DNA of 64,000 bases from CAWBJP01 sp963789165 (GTDB lineage Bacteria > Actinomycetota > Acidimicrobiia > IMCC26256 > BP-133): positions 384,420 through 448,419 of the forward strand of contig CAWBJP010000012.1 in the NCBI GenBank assembly GCA_963789165.1. The letters run 5' to 3'. Of this stretch, positions 15,314 through 23,409 are shown piece by piece. Position 1 is the stretch's first letter, and every line of letters starts with the position of its first letter. The translations under genes were made by a program, and so were the position numbers. The notes under the pieces were generated by a model. That model was not told the DNA's origin and did no database searches. It saw only the letters and a list, made by a program, of their open reading frames with translations.

Positions 15314-16069
15314 ATGCCCGAGACCAAGGCCACTCTGCGCTACCTGCGGACCTCCGCCTACAAGGTGAGGGAGGTCCTCGCCCTCATCCGGGACCTGCCC
15401 GTGGACGAGGCCCGTCACGTCCTGACCTTCTGCGAGCGCAGCGTGGCCCGGGATGTCCTCAAGGTGCTGAACTCGGCGGTGGCCAATGCCGAGCACACAC
15501 TCGACCTGCCCGCCGACGAGCTCTACGTGTCGGTGGCCTACGCCGACGAGGGTCCCACCATCAAGCGCTGGCGGCCCCGGGCCCGGGGCCGGGCCACCCG
15601 CATTCGCAAGCGCACCAGCCACATGACCATTGTCGTGGCCCGCTTCTCCGACGAGCAGCTCCAGATTCGACGCCGGCGCGAGGCCGCCCAGCCCGGTGGC
15701 CGTCGCCGCGGAGTGCTGCCCCGCCGCCGCCGCGGCGGCGAGGACAAGACCGCCGCGCCGGTCAAGGCCGCCGCCGGAGGGAAGAAGGCCGAGGAGAAGG
15801 CAGAAGCCGTTCCGGAGGAGCCGCTCGAGGAGGCTTCGCTGTCCGAGGCCGAACCGGGCGAGCTGGACGCCGCCGCCGAGACGGAGGCGCTCGCCGGTGA
15901 GGCCGAGGCACCCGCCCCCCAGGCGGAGGAGAGCGCTGAGGACAAGGCGGCCCGCTACGCCACCCTGGGTAGGGAAGGAGAGGCGGCCGCCGCCGAAGAT
16001 GAAGCCGCCCCGGCAGAGGATCCCGGGGCGCGGGGTGTCCCCGATGACACAGAGGAAGGCAGTAGCTGA
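15314..16069 (+). CDS. rplV: 50S ribosomal protein L22 with long C-terminal extension
   Basis: L22, 251 residues against about 110-130 in most bacteria. The core (residues 1 to ~112) is normal: ATLRYLRTSAYKVREVLALI, VANAEHTLDLPADEL, the tunnel hairpin RWRPRARGRATRIRKRTSH, and TIVVA. It continues into an Arg-rich stretch (RRRGVLPRRRRGG) and then ~110 residues dominated by Ala and Glu. The tail would project from the solvent side of the ribosome; its role is unknown. Overlap with rpsC is one base (TGATG). Confidence 0.95.
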   Translation: MPETKATLRYLRTSAYKVREVLALIRDLPVDEARHVLTFCERSVARDVLKVLNSAVANAEHTLDLPADELYVSVAYADEGPTIKRWRPRARGRATRIRKRTSHMTIVVARFSDEQLQIRRRREAAQPGGRRRGVLPRRRRGGEDKTAAPVKAAAGGKKAEEKAEAVPEEPLEEASLSEAEPGELDAAAETEALAGEAEAPAPQAEESAEDKAARYATLGREGEAAAAEDEAAPAEDPGARGVPDDTEEGSS

Positions 16070-16989
16070 TGGGCCACAAGGTGAACCCTTATGGGTTCAG
16101 GCTCGGGATTGTCACCGACTGGAAGTCGCGTTGGTTCGCAGACCGCGAGTACACGGAATACCTGATCGACGACGTCCAGATCCGCAAGTACCTCGACGCC
16201 CAGTTGCGCCGGGCCGCCGTCTCCCGGGTGGAGATCGAGCGGACCCGTGACCGGCTGCGCATCGATGTGCACACCGCCCGGCCGGGGATCGTCATCGGCC
16301 GGCGGGGGGTGGAAGCCGACCGGCTGCGCCAAGGGCTGTTCAAGATCACGGGCAACCCCAAGATCCAGCTCAACATCCAGGAGATCAAGCAGCCCGAGCT
16401 CGACGCCAACCTGATCGCCCAGGGCGTCGGCGACCAACTCACGGGCCGGGTCTCGTTCCGCCGGGCCATGAAGCGTGCCGTGCAGACGGCCATGAAGGCC
16501 GGCGCCCTGGGTATCCGGGTGCAGTGCTCCGGACGCCTCGGCGGAGCCGAGATGTCCCGTCGGGAGTGGTACCGGGAGGGACGCGTGCCGCTCCACACCC
16601 TTCGGGCCGACATCGACTACGGCCTCTCCGAGGCCCGGACCACCTTCGGGCGCATCGGCGTCAAGGTCTGGATCTACAAGGGCGACATCCTCCCCTACAA
16701 GGCGAGCGAGGACAAGATCGCCAAGGAGGCGGCCATGGCGGTGGGGGAGACGGCCGGCCAGGCCCGCCCCCGCCGGGTCATCAGCGCCGGCGGCGGGCGT
16801 CGCCGTCCCGACACCGAGCCCGTCCCCGTCGAGGAGGTGGCCGCTTCCGACGAGGCGCCCGATCTCGGCAAGCCGGTGGTGAAGGAGGCCGACCCAGAGC
16901 TGGAGCGCCTCCTGGCCGAGGAAGAGGAGATCGAGCGCCGCACCCGCACCCACCACGAGGCCCCCCACTTCCGGGGCGACGAGGACTGA
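16069..16989 (+). CDS. rpsC: 30S ribosomal protein S3 with extended C-terminus
   Basis: S3, 306 residues. The KH-domain GIVIGRRGVEADRLRQ loop and the S3 C-domain (RVSFRRAMKRAVQTAMKAG, GRLGGAEMSRREWYREG) are intact. S3 helps form the mRNA entry site and its helicase activity. The last ~80 residues (from about 225) are a charged extension ending TRTHHEAPHFRGDED. The ATG at 16069 overlaps the rplV stop. rplP follows eight bases after the stop. Confidence 0.96.
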   Translation: MGHKVNPYGFRLGIVTDWKSRWFADREYTEYLIDDVQIRKYLDAQLRRAAVSRVEIERTRDRLRIDVHTARPGIVIGRRGVEADRLRQGLFKITGNPKIQLNIQEIKQPELDANLIAQGVGDQLTGRVSFRRAMKRAVQTAMKAGALGIRVQCSGRLGGAEMSRREWYREGRVPLHTLRADIDYGLSEARTTFGRIGVKVWIYKGDILPYKASEDKIAKEAAMAVGETAGQARPRRVISAGGGRRRPDTEPVPVEEVAASDEAPDLGKPVVKEADPELERLLAEEEEIERRTRTHHEAPHFRGDED

Positions 16990-16997
16990 GTGTCGCC

Positions 16998-17414
16998 ATG
17001 TTGATGCCCAAGAAGGTCCGGCACCGGAAGACGCACCGGGGGCGCATGGACGGCGTGTCCAAGGGCGCCTTCCGGGTCACCTTCGGCGACTACGGCCTCC
17101 AGGCCCTGGAGCCGGGCTGGATCACCAACCGGCAGATCGAAGCCGCCCGTGTCGCCATGACCCGCCACATCAAGCGGGGCGGCAAGGTCTGGATCAACAT
17201 CTTCCCGGACAAGCCGGTCACCGAGAAGCCGGCCGAGACCCGTATGGGTTCGGGCAAGGGAAACCCGGAGCGCTGGGTGGCCGTGGTCCGTCCCGGCCGG
17301 GTGATGTTCGAACTGTCGGGGGTGGCGGAGCCGGTGGCCAAGGAGGCCATGCGCCTCGCCGCCCACAAGCTGCCGATCAAGTGCCGGTTCGTCCTCCGGG
17401 AGGAGGAAGCCTGA
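16998..17414 (+). CDS. rplP: 50S ribosomal protein L16
   Basis: L16, 138 residues, near the A-site tRNA elbow. The start at 16998 gives the exact family N-terminus MLMPKKVRHRKTHRGRMDG; the open frame extends further upstream but only over rpsC. Other landmarks are TRMGSGKGNPERWVAVV and EAMRLAAHKLPIKCRFV. The stop overlaps the rpmC start (TGATG). Confidence 0.96.
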   Translation: MLMPKKVRHRKTHRGRMDGVSKGAFRVTFGDYGLQALEPGWITNRQIEAARVAMTRHIKRGGKVWINIFPDKPVTEKPAETRMGSGKGNPERWVAVVRPGRVMFELSGVAEPVAKEAMRLAAHKLPIKCRFVLREEEA

Positions 17415-17632
17415 TGGCCAAGGCGACCGCCGACCTCCGCGATCTCGACGACACCGAGTTGGAGACCCGCCTGGCCGAGGCGAAAGTGGAGATGTTCAAC
17501 CTCCGCTTCGCCAACGTCACCGGCCAGCTCGACAATTCGGCCCGCCTCGGCGAGGTGCGCCGCGACATCGCCCGGATCAAGACGCTCCTCCGGGAGCGCG
17601 AGATCGCCGCCGCCGAGGCAGAGGGACAGTAG
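17414..17632 (+). CDS. rpmC: 50S ribosomal protein L29
   Basis: L29, 72 residues, a two-helix protein at the tunnel exit beside L23. LRDLDDTELETRLAEAKVEM and the NVTGQLDNSARLGEVRRDIAR helix identify it. The ATG at 17414 is coupled to the rplP stop; an in-frame upstream ATG at 17381 lies inside rplP and is not used. Confidence 0.95.
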   Translation: MAKATADLRDLDDTELETRLAEAKVEMFNLRFANVTGQLDNSARLGEVRRDIARIKTLLREREIAAAEAEGQ

Positions 17633-17636
17633 AGGA

Positions 17637-17918
17637 ATGAGCAACCCCGACAATCCCACCCCTCCCCGGGTGAACCGTCGCAAGGTCCGAGAAGGCACCG
17701 TGGTGTCCACCAAGATGGACAAGACGGTGGTGGTGGCCGTGGTCGAGCGCGTCCGGCACGCCCGGTACCAGAAGACCCAGAAGCGCACCAAGAAGCTCTA
17801 TGCCCACGACGAGGTCAACGACCTCAGGGAAGGTGACCGGGTGCGCGTCCAGGAGACCCGGCCCATGTCGGCGCTCAAGCGCTGGCGCGTGGTCGAAGTT
17901 CTCGAGCGGGCCCGGTGA
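17637..17918 (+). CDS. rpsQ: 30S ribosomal protein S17
   Basis: S17, 93 residues, an OB-fold primary 16S rRNA binder. It shows GTVVSTKMDKTVVVAVVER, the KLYAHDEVNDLREGDRV segment, and RPMSALKRWRVVEVLERA. The start is four bases after rpmC with an AGAGGA site. It is followed by a palindromic repeat in the 49-base gap before rplN. Confidence 0.96.
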   Translation: MSNPDNPTPPRVNRRKVREGTVVSTKMDKTVVVAVVERVRHARYQKTQKRTKKLYAHDEVNDLREGDRVRVQETRPMSALKRWRVVEVLERAR

Positions 17919-17946
17919 TCCCCGGGGGCCCGGGGGTGTCCCCGGA
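17919..17946 (+). repeat. GC-rich palindromic element between rpsQ and rplN
   Basis: TCCCCGGGGGCCCGGGGG followed by TGTCCCCGGA starts directly at the rpsQ stop. Several nested stems are possible (CCCCGGGGGCCCGGGG; CCGGGGG with CCCCGG). It is the clearest match to the copy after fusA, and its TGTCCCCGGA end recurs at 45945 and 51981. Confidence 0.6.
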
Positions 17947-17967
17947 AGATGATATGAGGGAAACACA

Positions 17968-18336
17968 GTGATCCAGCAGGAATCCCGGCTCAAGGTGGCG
18001 GACAACTCGGGGGCCAAGGAGGTCCTCTGCATCAAGGTGCTGGGCGGCACCAAGCGCCGCTACGCCAGCATCGGCGACGTCTTCGTGGCCACGGTCAAGG
18101 ACGCCATCCCCGGTGCGGCGGTGAAGAAGGGCGACGTGGTCAAGTGCGTGGTGGTGCGCACGGCCAAGGAGAAGCGCCGCCCCGACGGCAGCTACATCCG
18201 CTTCGACGAGAACGCTGCCGTGCTCGTGAACGACCAGATGCAACCCCGCGGCACCCGCATCTTCGGCCCCGTGGGCCGTGAGCTCCGGGACCGCCGGTTC
18301 ATGCGCATCATCTCCCTCGCTCCTGAGGTGCTCTAG
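17968..18336 (+). CDS. rplN: 50S ribosomal protein L14
   Basis: L14, 122 residues, at the subunit interface. The N-terminus IQQESRLKVADNSGAKEVLC, the loop KEKRRPDGSYIRFDENAAVL and the end RIFGPVGRELRDRRFMRI are family-typical. It starts with GTG at 17968, the only start that gives the conserved N-terminus, with a GAGGGA site upstream. It is the first gene of the spc section. Confidence 0.97.
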   Translation: MIQQESRLKVADNSGAKEVLCIKVLGGTKRRYASIGDVFVATVKDAIPGAAVKKGDVVKCVVVRTAKEKRRPDGSYIRFDENAAVLVNDQMQPRGTRIFGPVGRELRDRRFMRIISLAPEVL

Positions 18337-18339
18337 ACG

Positions 18340-18648
18340 ATGAAGCTACGAAAAGGTGACAGGGTCCGGGTGATCGCCGGGAAAGACCTCGGGCGCGAGG
18401 GCGTCATCATGCGCGTCCTGCCTTCCCGGAACCGGGTGATCGTCGAGGGTGTCAATGTGGCGAAGAAGCACCAGCGCCCCCAGAAGGCCACCATGCAGGC
18501 CGGGATCATCGACAAGGACATGCCGCTCGACGCCTCCAATGTGGCGTTGGTGTGCGGCAGTTGTGGTGGTCCCACCCGCATCGGCTACCGCTTCGACGCC
18601 GCCGGCAAGAAGGTCCGGGTCTGCGCCAAGTGCCGGGGTGACATCTGA
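18340..18648 (+). CDS. rplX: 50S ribosomal protein L24
   Basis: L24, 102 residues, an assembly initiator with a KOW motif: LRKGDRVRVIAGKDLGREG. The downstream part keeps VIVEGVNVAKKHQRP and ends with two cysteine pairs (VCGSCGG and VCAKCRGD), a zinc-ribbon-like C-terminus known in many actinobacterial L24 proteins. It overlaps rplE by one base. Confidence 0.96.
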   Translation: MKLRKGDRVRVIAGKDLGREGVIMRVLPSRNRVIVEGVNVAKKHQRPQKATMQAGIIDKDMPLDASNVALVCGSCGGPTRIGYRFDAAGKKVRVCAKCRGDI

Positions 18649-19235
18649 TGGCGCCGCCGACGGAAACGGTCGAGGCTCCCTCCCAGCCGCGCCTGCGGGC
18701 ACGCTACGACGCCGAGATCAAGGCCGCCCTCAAGGACAGCCTCGAGTTGAGCAACATCATGGAGGTGCCCCGCCTCGTCAAGATCGTGCTCAACTGCGGC
18801 GTGGGGAAGGCCACTCAGCAGGCTTCGCTCCTCGACGGGGCGGTGGCTGACCTGCGCATCATCACCGGCCAGAAGCCGCTGGTCACCAAGGCCAAGAAGT
18901 CGATCGCCGGCTTCAAGCTGCGGGAGGGCAACGCGGTCGGCGTCAAGGTGACGTTGCGGGGCGACCGCATGTGGGAGTTCTTCGACCGCCTCATCACCCT
19001 GGCCATCCCCCGTATCCGGGACTTCCGGGGCCTGGACCCGGACGGTTTCGACGGGCGGGGCAACTACAGCTTCGGAGTGACCGAGCAGCTCATCTTCCCC
19101 GAGATCGACTACGACAAGGTGGACACCGTCCGGGGGATGGATATCACCATCGTGACCACCGGGCGCACCAACGACGAGGGCCGGGCTCTGCTCGACGCCT
19201 TCGGGTTCCCCTTCCGGCGTGACGGAAGCAGGTAG
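18648..19235 (+). CDS. rplE: 50S ribosomal protein L5
   Basis: L5, 195 residues, a 5S rRNA-binding protein of the central protuberance. LRARYDAEIKAALKDSLEL, VPRLVKIVLNCGVG, FKLREGNAVGVKVTLRG and RIRDFRGLDPDGFDGRGNY are present. The ATG at 18648 shares its A with the rplX stop. The N-terminus has ~12 extra residues, common in high-GC actinobacteria. Confidence 0.96.
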   Translation: MAPPTETVEAPSQPRLRARYDAEIKAALKDSLELSNIMEVPRLVKIVLNCGVGKATQQASLLDGAVADLRIITGQKPLVTKAKKSIAGFKLREGNAVGVKVTLRGDRMWEFFDRLITLAIPRIRDFRGLDPDGFDGRGNYSFGVTEQLIFPEIDYDKVDTVRGMDITIVTTGRTNDEGRALLDAFGFPFRRDGSR

Positions 19236-19242
19236 AGGACAC

Positions 19243-19428
19243 ATGGCCAAGAAGGCCCTGATCGAAAAGCAGCAGCGCAAGCCCAAGTTCAAGGTCCGGG
19301 CCTACACCCGGTGCCACCGCTGCGGGCGGGCGCGGGCGGTTTACAAGGCCTTCGGCCTGTGCCGGATCTGCCTGCGCGAGATGGCCCACGCCGGCGAGGT
19401 TCCCGGCGTCAAGAAAGCCTCCTGGTAG
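19243..19428 (+). CDS. rpsZ: 30S ribosomal protein S14, zinc-binding type Z
   Basis: Short S14 (61 residues) with the zinc ribbon C24, C27, C40, C43 (YTRCHRCGRARAVY, then GLCRICLREMA). This is the zinc-requiring 'C+' form encoded in spc operons; a zinc-independent paralogue is not in this window. The ATG at 19243 is chosen over the in-frame start at 19219, which lies inside rplE. Some annotators call it rpsN. Confidence 0.95.
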   Translation: MAKKALIEKQQRKPKFKVRAYTRCHRCGRARAVYKAFGLCRICLREMAHAGEVPGVKKASW

Positions 19429-19436
19429 GTACTGCC

Positions 19437-19841
19437 ATGACCATGACCGACCCCATCGCCGACATGCTCACCCGGATTCGCAACGCCAACGTCGCCATGC
19501 ACGACGACGTCGTCATGCCCTCCTCCAAGCTCAAGGAGGCCCTGGCTTCCCTCCTCGAGCGTGAGGGCTACATCACCGGTCACCGGGTGGAGGGCGATCC
19601 GGGCCATCCCGGGCGCAAGCTCATCGTGCACATGAAGTACACGCCCGACCGGGCCCGCACGATCACCGGCATCCGCCGCGTGTCGAAGCCGGGCCTGCGG
19701 GTGTACTCCCAGGCCGACAAGGTGCCGCGGGTGCTGGGCGGCATGGGCGTCGCCATCCTCTCGACCAACAAGGGTCTCCTCACCGACCGCGAGGCGCGCG
19801 AGCGTCACGTGGGCGGCGAGGTGCTCTGCCACGTCTGGTAG
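19437..19841 (+). CDS. rpsH: 30S ribosomal protein S8
   Basis: S8, 134 residues, which binds helix 21 of 16S rRNA and in some bacteria represses the spc operon. The family start MTMTDPIADMLTRIRNAN is at 19437, and the C-terminus is GLLTDREARERHVGGEVLCHVW. The open frame runs upstream into rpsZ but is not used there. It lies eight bases after rpsZ. Confidence 0.96.
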   Translation: MTMTDPIADMLTRIRNANVAMHDDVVMPSSKLKEALASLLEREGYITGHRVEGDPGHPGRKLIVHMKYTPDRARTITGIRRVSKPGLRVYSQADKVPRVLGGMGVAILSTNKGLLTDREARERHVGGEVLCHVW

Positions 19842-19847
19842 GCGGGA

Positions 19848-20390
19848 ATGTCGCGCGTCGGTCGCAAGCCCATCCCTGTCCCCTCCGGAGTCGACGTGAC
19901 GCTGGACGGCAGCCGCGTGGTGGTGAAGGGGCCCAAGGGCACCCTCGAGCGCCAGGTCTCCTCCGACATGATCATCTCCCGAGAGGACGACATGCTGGTC
20001 GTCACCCGTCCGAGCGACGGCCGGGAGCACCGCTCCCTCCACGGCCTCACCCGGTCCCTGGTCTCGAACATGGTGGTCGGCGTGTCCGACGGCTTCGTCA
20101 AGGAGCTCGAGATCGTGGGAGTCGGCTACCGGGCCACGGCGGCCGGTCCCAACCGCATCGATCTCGCCCTCGGCTTCTCCCATTCCGTACCCGTCGAGGC
20201 GCCCGAGGGGATCACCTTCGAGGTTCCGAGCCCGACCCGCATCACCGTGCGGGGCGCCGACAAGGAACTGGTGGGCCAGGTGGCGGCCAACATCCGCAAG
20301 CTCCGCAAGCCCGAGCCCTACAAGGGCAAGGGAGTCCGCTACGCCGGCGAGCGCGTCCAGCGCAAGGCCGGCAAGGCCGGGAAGAAGTAG
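19848..20390 (+). CDS. rplF: 50S ribosomal protein L6
   Basis: L6, 180 residues, two alpha/beta domains near the factor-binding stalk. MSRVGRKPIPVPSGVDV, GPKGTLERQV, and the C-terminal RKPEPYKGKGVRYAGERVQRK are present. It begins six bases after rpsH. Length is normal. Confidence 0.97.
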   Translation: MSRVGRKPIPVPSGVDVTLDGSRVVVKGPKGTLERQVSSDMIISREDDMLVVTRPSDGREHRSLHGLTRSLVSNMVVGVSDGFVKELEIVGVGYRATAAGPNRIDLALGFSHSVPVEAPEGITFEVPSPTRITVRGADKELVGQVAANIRKLRKPEPYKGKGVRYAGERVQRKAGKAGKK

Positions 20391-20402
20391 GAGTCAAGCG
20401 CC

Positions 20403-20759
<357 letters not shown>

Positions 20760-20765
20760 GCGTGC

Positions 20766-21347
20766 ATGGCTGAGCGTCGAAGGGAATCGGGACGCGAGGG
20801 GGCGGACTCCGCCTACGAGGAGCGGGTGATCGAGATCCGCCGCGTGGCCAAGGTGGTCAAGGGTGGCCGCCGCTTCTCCTTCTCCGCCCTCGTGGTCGTG
20901 GGCGACGGAGGCGGCAACGTGGGTCTGGGCCTGGGGAAGGCCAAGGAGGTCCCCGCCGCCATCCAGAAGGGCATCGAAGAGGCCAAGAAGAACCTCATCC
21001 CCGTCCCGCTGGCCGGGTCCACCATCACCCACCAGATCATCGGGGAGCACGGCGCCGGGCGCGTCCTGCTCAAGCCCGCCGCCCCCGGCACCGGGGTCAT
21101 CGCCGGTGGGGCCGGGCGGGCCATCCTGGAGGCGGCCGGTGTCAACGACGTACTGGCCAAGTCCCTCGGTTCCTCAAACCCGATCAACGTGGCCCGCGCC
21201 GTGATGGCCGGGCTGCAGGCCCTCAAGCGTCCGGAGGAAGTGGCGAAGTTGCGGGGCAAGTCGCCCGAGGAGGTGGCCCCGGCGGGCATGTTGAGGGCGT
21301 ACACCGAACGCAACCGGGCGGCACGCCCGGTCGTCGAGGTCCCGTGA
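20766..21347 (+). CDS. rpsE: 30S ribosomal protein S5
   Basis: S5, 193 residues, at the mRNA entry tunnel and important for decoding accuracy. The double-stranded RNA-binding fold shows YEERVIEIRRVAKVVKGGRR and FSFSALVVVGDGGGNVG; the C-domain has PAAPGTGVIAGGAGRAILE and SSNPINVARAVMAGL. The stop TGA overlaps the rpmD start as TGATG. Confidence 0.97.
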   Translation: MAERRRESGREGADSAYEERVIEIRRVAKVVKGGRRFSFSALVVVGDGGGNVGLGLGKAKEVPAAIQKGIEEAKKNLIPVPLAGSTITHQIIGEHGAGRVLLKPAAPGTGVIAGGAGRAILEAAGVNDVLAKSLGSSNPINVARAVMAGLQALKRPEEVAKLRGKSPEEVAPAGMLRAYTERNRAARPVVEVP

Positions 21348-21583
21348 TGGCAGAGGAAACAGAACTGCGGGTCACGCTCGTCCGTTCCACCATCGGCTCG
21401 AAGCCGAAGACCCGGGGCACCATCCGGGCCCTCGGGCTGCGTCGCATCAACCACTCGGTGACCCTGCCCGACCGCCCCGAGATCCGGGGCATGCTGGCCC
21501 GGGTACCCCACCTCGTCCGCGTCGAAGAAGCTGCTACCACGGGGGACTCTGTCCCCCGGGCCCCCGGAGGAGAGACGTCGTGA
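21347..21583 (+). CDS. rpmD: 50S ribosomal protein L30 with repeat-derived C-terminus
   Basis: L30, 78 residues, longer than the usual ~60. The core is clear: LRVTLVRSTIGSKPKTRGTI, then LGLRRINHSVTLPDRPEIRGML. After VPHLVRVEE the last ~16 residues (ATTGDSVPRAPGGETS) are encoded by a GC-rich palindromic element at 21541-21570. ATG 21347 is preferred over the in-frame GTG at 21344. The stop overlaps the GTG start of rplO. Confidence 0.93.
   Translation: MAEETELRVTLVRSTIGSKPKTRGTIRALGLRRINHSVTLPDRPEIRGMLARVPHLVRVEEAATTGDSVPRAPGGETS
21541..21570 (+). repeat. GC-rich palindromic element inside the 3' end of rpmD
   Basis: GGGGGAC, loop TCT, GTCCCCC form a perfect 7-bp stem, followed by GGGCCCCCGG. 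In reverse complement it aligns with the element after tuf (GGGGG-xCC-xGGGGG-xCAGAG-xCCCC pattern). It lies wholly within the rpmD frame and supplies its C-terminal residues, which suggests insertion near the original stop codon. Confidence 0.6.
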
Positions 21584-22071
21584 AGGTCCATGACCTGAAG
21601 CCCGCACCCGGATCCAACCCGTCGAAGAAGCGCGTGGGTCGGGGGATCGGTGGGAGGCGAGGCAAGACCGCCGGAACCGGCACCAAGGGTCAGGGCACCC
21701 GCGGCTCGATCAAGCCCGGGTTCGAGGGTGGCCAGACGCCACTGACCCGCCGGACCCCCAAGCTCAAGGGCTTCAAGAACCCCTTCCGGATCGAGTACAC
21801 CGTCATCAACCTCGACGGCCTGGAGGACTTCCCGGCCGGTTCCGAGGTGACTCCGGAAACGCTGCGGGCCAAGGGTCTGGTGCACAAGCACGGCCTGGTG
21901 AAGGTGCTGGGCCGGGGCGAGGTGACCAGGCCGCTCACCGTACGGGTCCACGCCTTCTCCAAGTCCGCTGCCGAGGCCATCCGGGCGGCCGGAGGAACGG
22001 CCGAGACGCTGGTGCCTCCGGGAAACCAGATTCGGCCTCCTGCCCGGGGGAACGCCCTCACCAACCGGTAG
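21580..22071 (+). CDS. rplO: 50S ribosomal protein L15
   Basis: L15, 163 residues, a late assembly protein with a long basic N-terminal arm: MKVHDLKPAPGSNPSKKRVG, GIGGRRGKTAGTGTKGQ, FEGGQTPLTRRTPKLKGF. The GTG at 21580 overlaps the rpmD stop. It is followed by a 36-base gap with a GAGGAGG site for secY. Confidence 0.96.
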   Translation: MKVHDLKPAPGSNPSKKRVGRGIGGRRGKTAGTGTKGQGTRGSIKPGFEGGQTPLTRRTPKLKGFKNPFRIEYTVINLDGLEDFPAGSEVTPETLRAKGLVHKHGLVKVLGRGEVTRPLTVRVHAFSKSAAEAIRAAGGTAETLVPPGNQIRPPARGNALTNR

Positions 22072-22107
22072 AATGACCGCCCCGCCGACCTGAGGAGGCC
22101 CGTCCCC

Positions 22108-23409
22108 ATGCTGTCTCGTCTGCGGAACATGTTCCGGGTGACGGACCTCCGGAACAAGATCCTCTTCACCATCCTGGTCATCGCCATCTACCGGTTCGGC
22201 TCCCACATCCCGCTGCCCTTCGTCGACTTCGAGGCCATCCAGGCCCTCCAGGACAGGGTCAAGGAAGGCGGGGCGCTCGAGTTCCTCGACCTGTTCTCGG
22301 GCGGGGCGCTCACCAACGTGGCCGTGTTCGCGCTGGGGATCATGCCCTACATCACGTCCTCCATCATCATGCAGTTGCTGGCCGTGGTGATCCCCAAGCT
22401 GGAGGAGTGGCAGCAGCAGGGCCAGGTGGGGCAGAAGAAGATCACCCAGTGGACCCGCTACCTGACGGTGGCGCTGGCCCTCATGCAGTCCACCGGCATC
22501 GTCTTCGCTCTCCATCAGGGCGGCGGCAGTTTCCTCGGGTCCCAGGCCCTCTCCGGCATCGACCTCATTCCCAAGTTCTCCGCCCCCCGGGTCCTGCTCA
22601 TCGTCATCACCCTCACCGCCGGCACCGCCATGATCATGTGGCTGGGCGAGCTCATCACCCAGCGCGGCATCGGCAACGGCATGTCCCTCATGATCTTCGC
22701 CTCGGTCGTTTCCCGGCTCCCGGCCCAGGGATCGCAGATCTTTTCCGTGGGCGGAAAGCTTCAGGGCACCGTCGTGGTCCTCATGGGCGTCGCCATGATC
22801 GTTGGCATCGTCTTCGTGGAGTCGGGCCAGCGGCGGATCCCGGTCCAGTTCGCCAAACGGGTCGTCGGCCGGCGCATGTACGGAGGCCAGAGCACCTATA
22901 TCCCGCTCAAGGTGAACCAGTCGGGCGTCATCCCCATCATCTTCGCCAGCTCCGTGCTGCAGTTCCCCGCCCTCATCGTGGGCACGCTGCCGTGGCAGGG
23001 GGTCAAGGACTGGGTCAACAACAACATGATCCAGCAGCAGAGCGTGTTCTACATCGCGTCCGAGGCCATCCTCATCGTGTTCTTCGCCTACTTCTACACC
23101 GCCATCGCCTTCAACCCCGCCCAGCAGGCCGACGTCATCCGCAAGCAGGGCGGCTTTATCCCGGGCATCCGGCCCGGCCCACCCACCGAGCGTTACCTGG
23201 CTCAGGTGCTCAACCGGATCACCCTGCCCGGGTCGCTGTTCCTGGCCTCCATCGCCGTCGTCCCTCTGGTGGTCTTCGCCGTCTGGGACATCGCTTCATT
23301 CCCCTTCGGCGGGACGGCCATCCTCATCACGGTCGGCGTGGCCCTGGAGACGATGAAGCAGATCGACAGCCAGTTGATGATGCGCAACTACGAGGGCTTC
23401 CTGAGGTAG
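22108..23409 (+). CDS. secY: Preprotein translocase subunit SecY
   Basis: SecY, 433 residues, the ten-helix channel of the Sec translocon in the inner membrane. Recognisable segments are RFGSHIPLPFVDF at TM1, GIMPYITSSIIMQLL around TM2, ITQRGIGNGMSLMIFA, and GGQSTYIPLKVNQSGVIPII before TM7. It carries all secreted substrates, including the lipoprotein and secreted enzymes of this window. It sits in the conserved rplO-secY-adk-map order, and its TAG stop shares its last base with the adk GTG. Confidence 0.97.
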   Translation: MLSRLRNMFRVTDLRNKILFTILVIAIYRFGSHIPLPFVDFEAIQALQDRVKEGGALEFLDLFSGGALTNVAVFALGIMPYITSSIIMQLLAVVIPKLEEWQQQGQVGQKKITQWTRYLTVALALMQSTGIVFALHQGGGSFLGSQALSGIDLIPKFSAPRVLLIVITLTAGTAMIMWLGELITQRGIGNGMSLMIFASVVSRLPAQGSQIFSVGGKLQGTVVVLMGVAMIVGIVFVESGQRRIPVQFAKRVVGRRMYGGQSTYIPLKVNQSGVIPIIFASSVLQFPALIVGTLPWQGVKDWVNNNMIQQQSVFYIASEAILIVFFAYFYTAIAFNPAQQADVIRKQGGFIPGIRPGPPTERYLAQVLNRITLPGSLFLASIAVVPLVVFAVWDIASFPFGGTAILITVGVALETMKQIDSQLMMRNYEGFLR

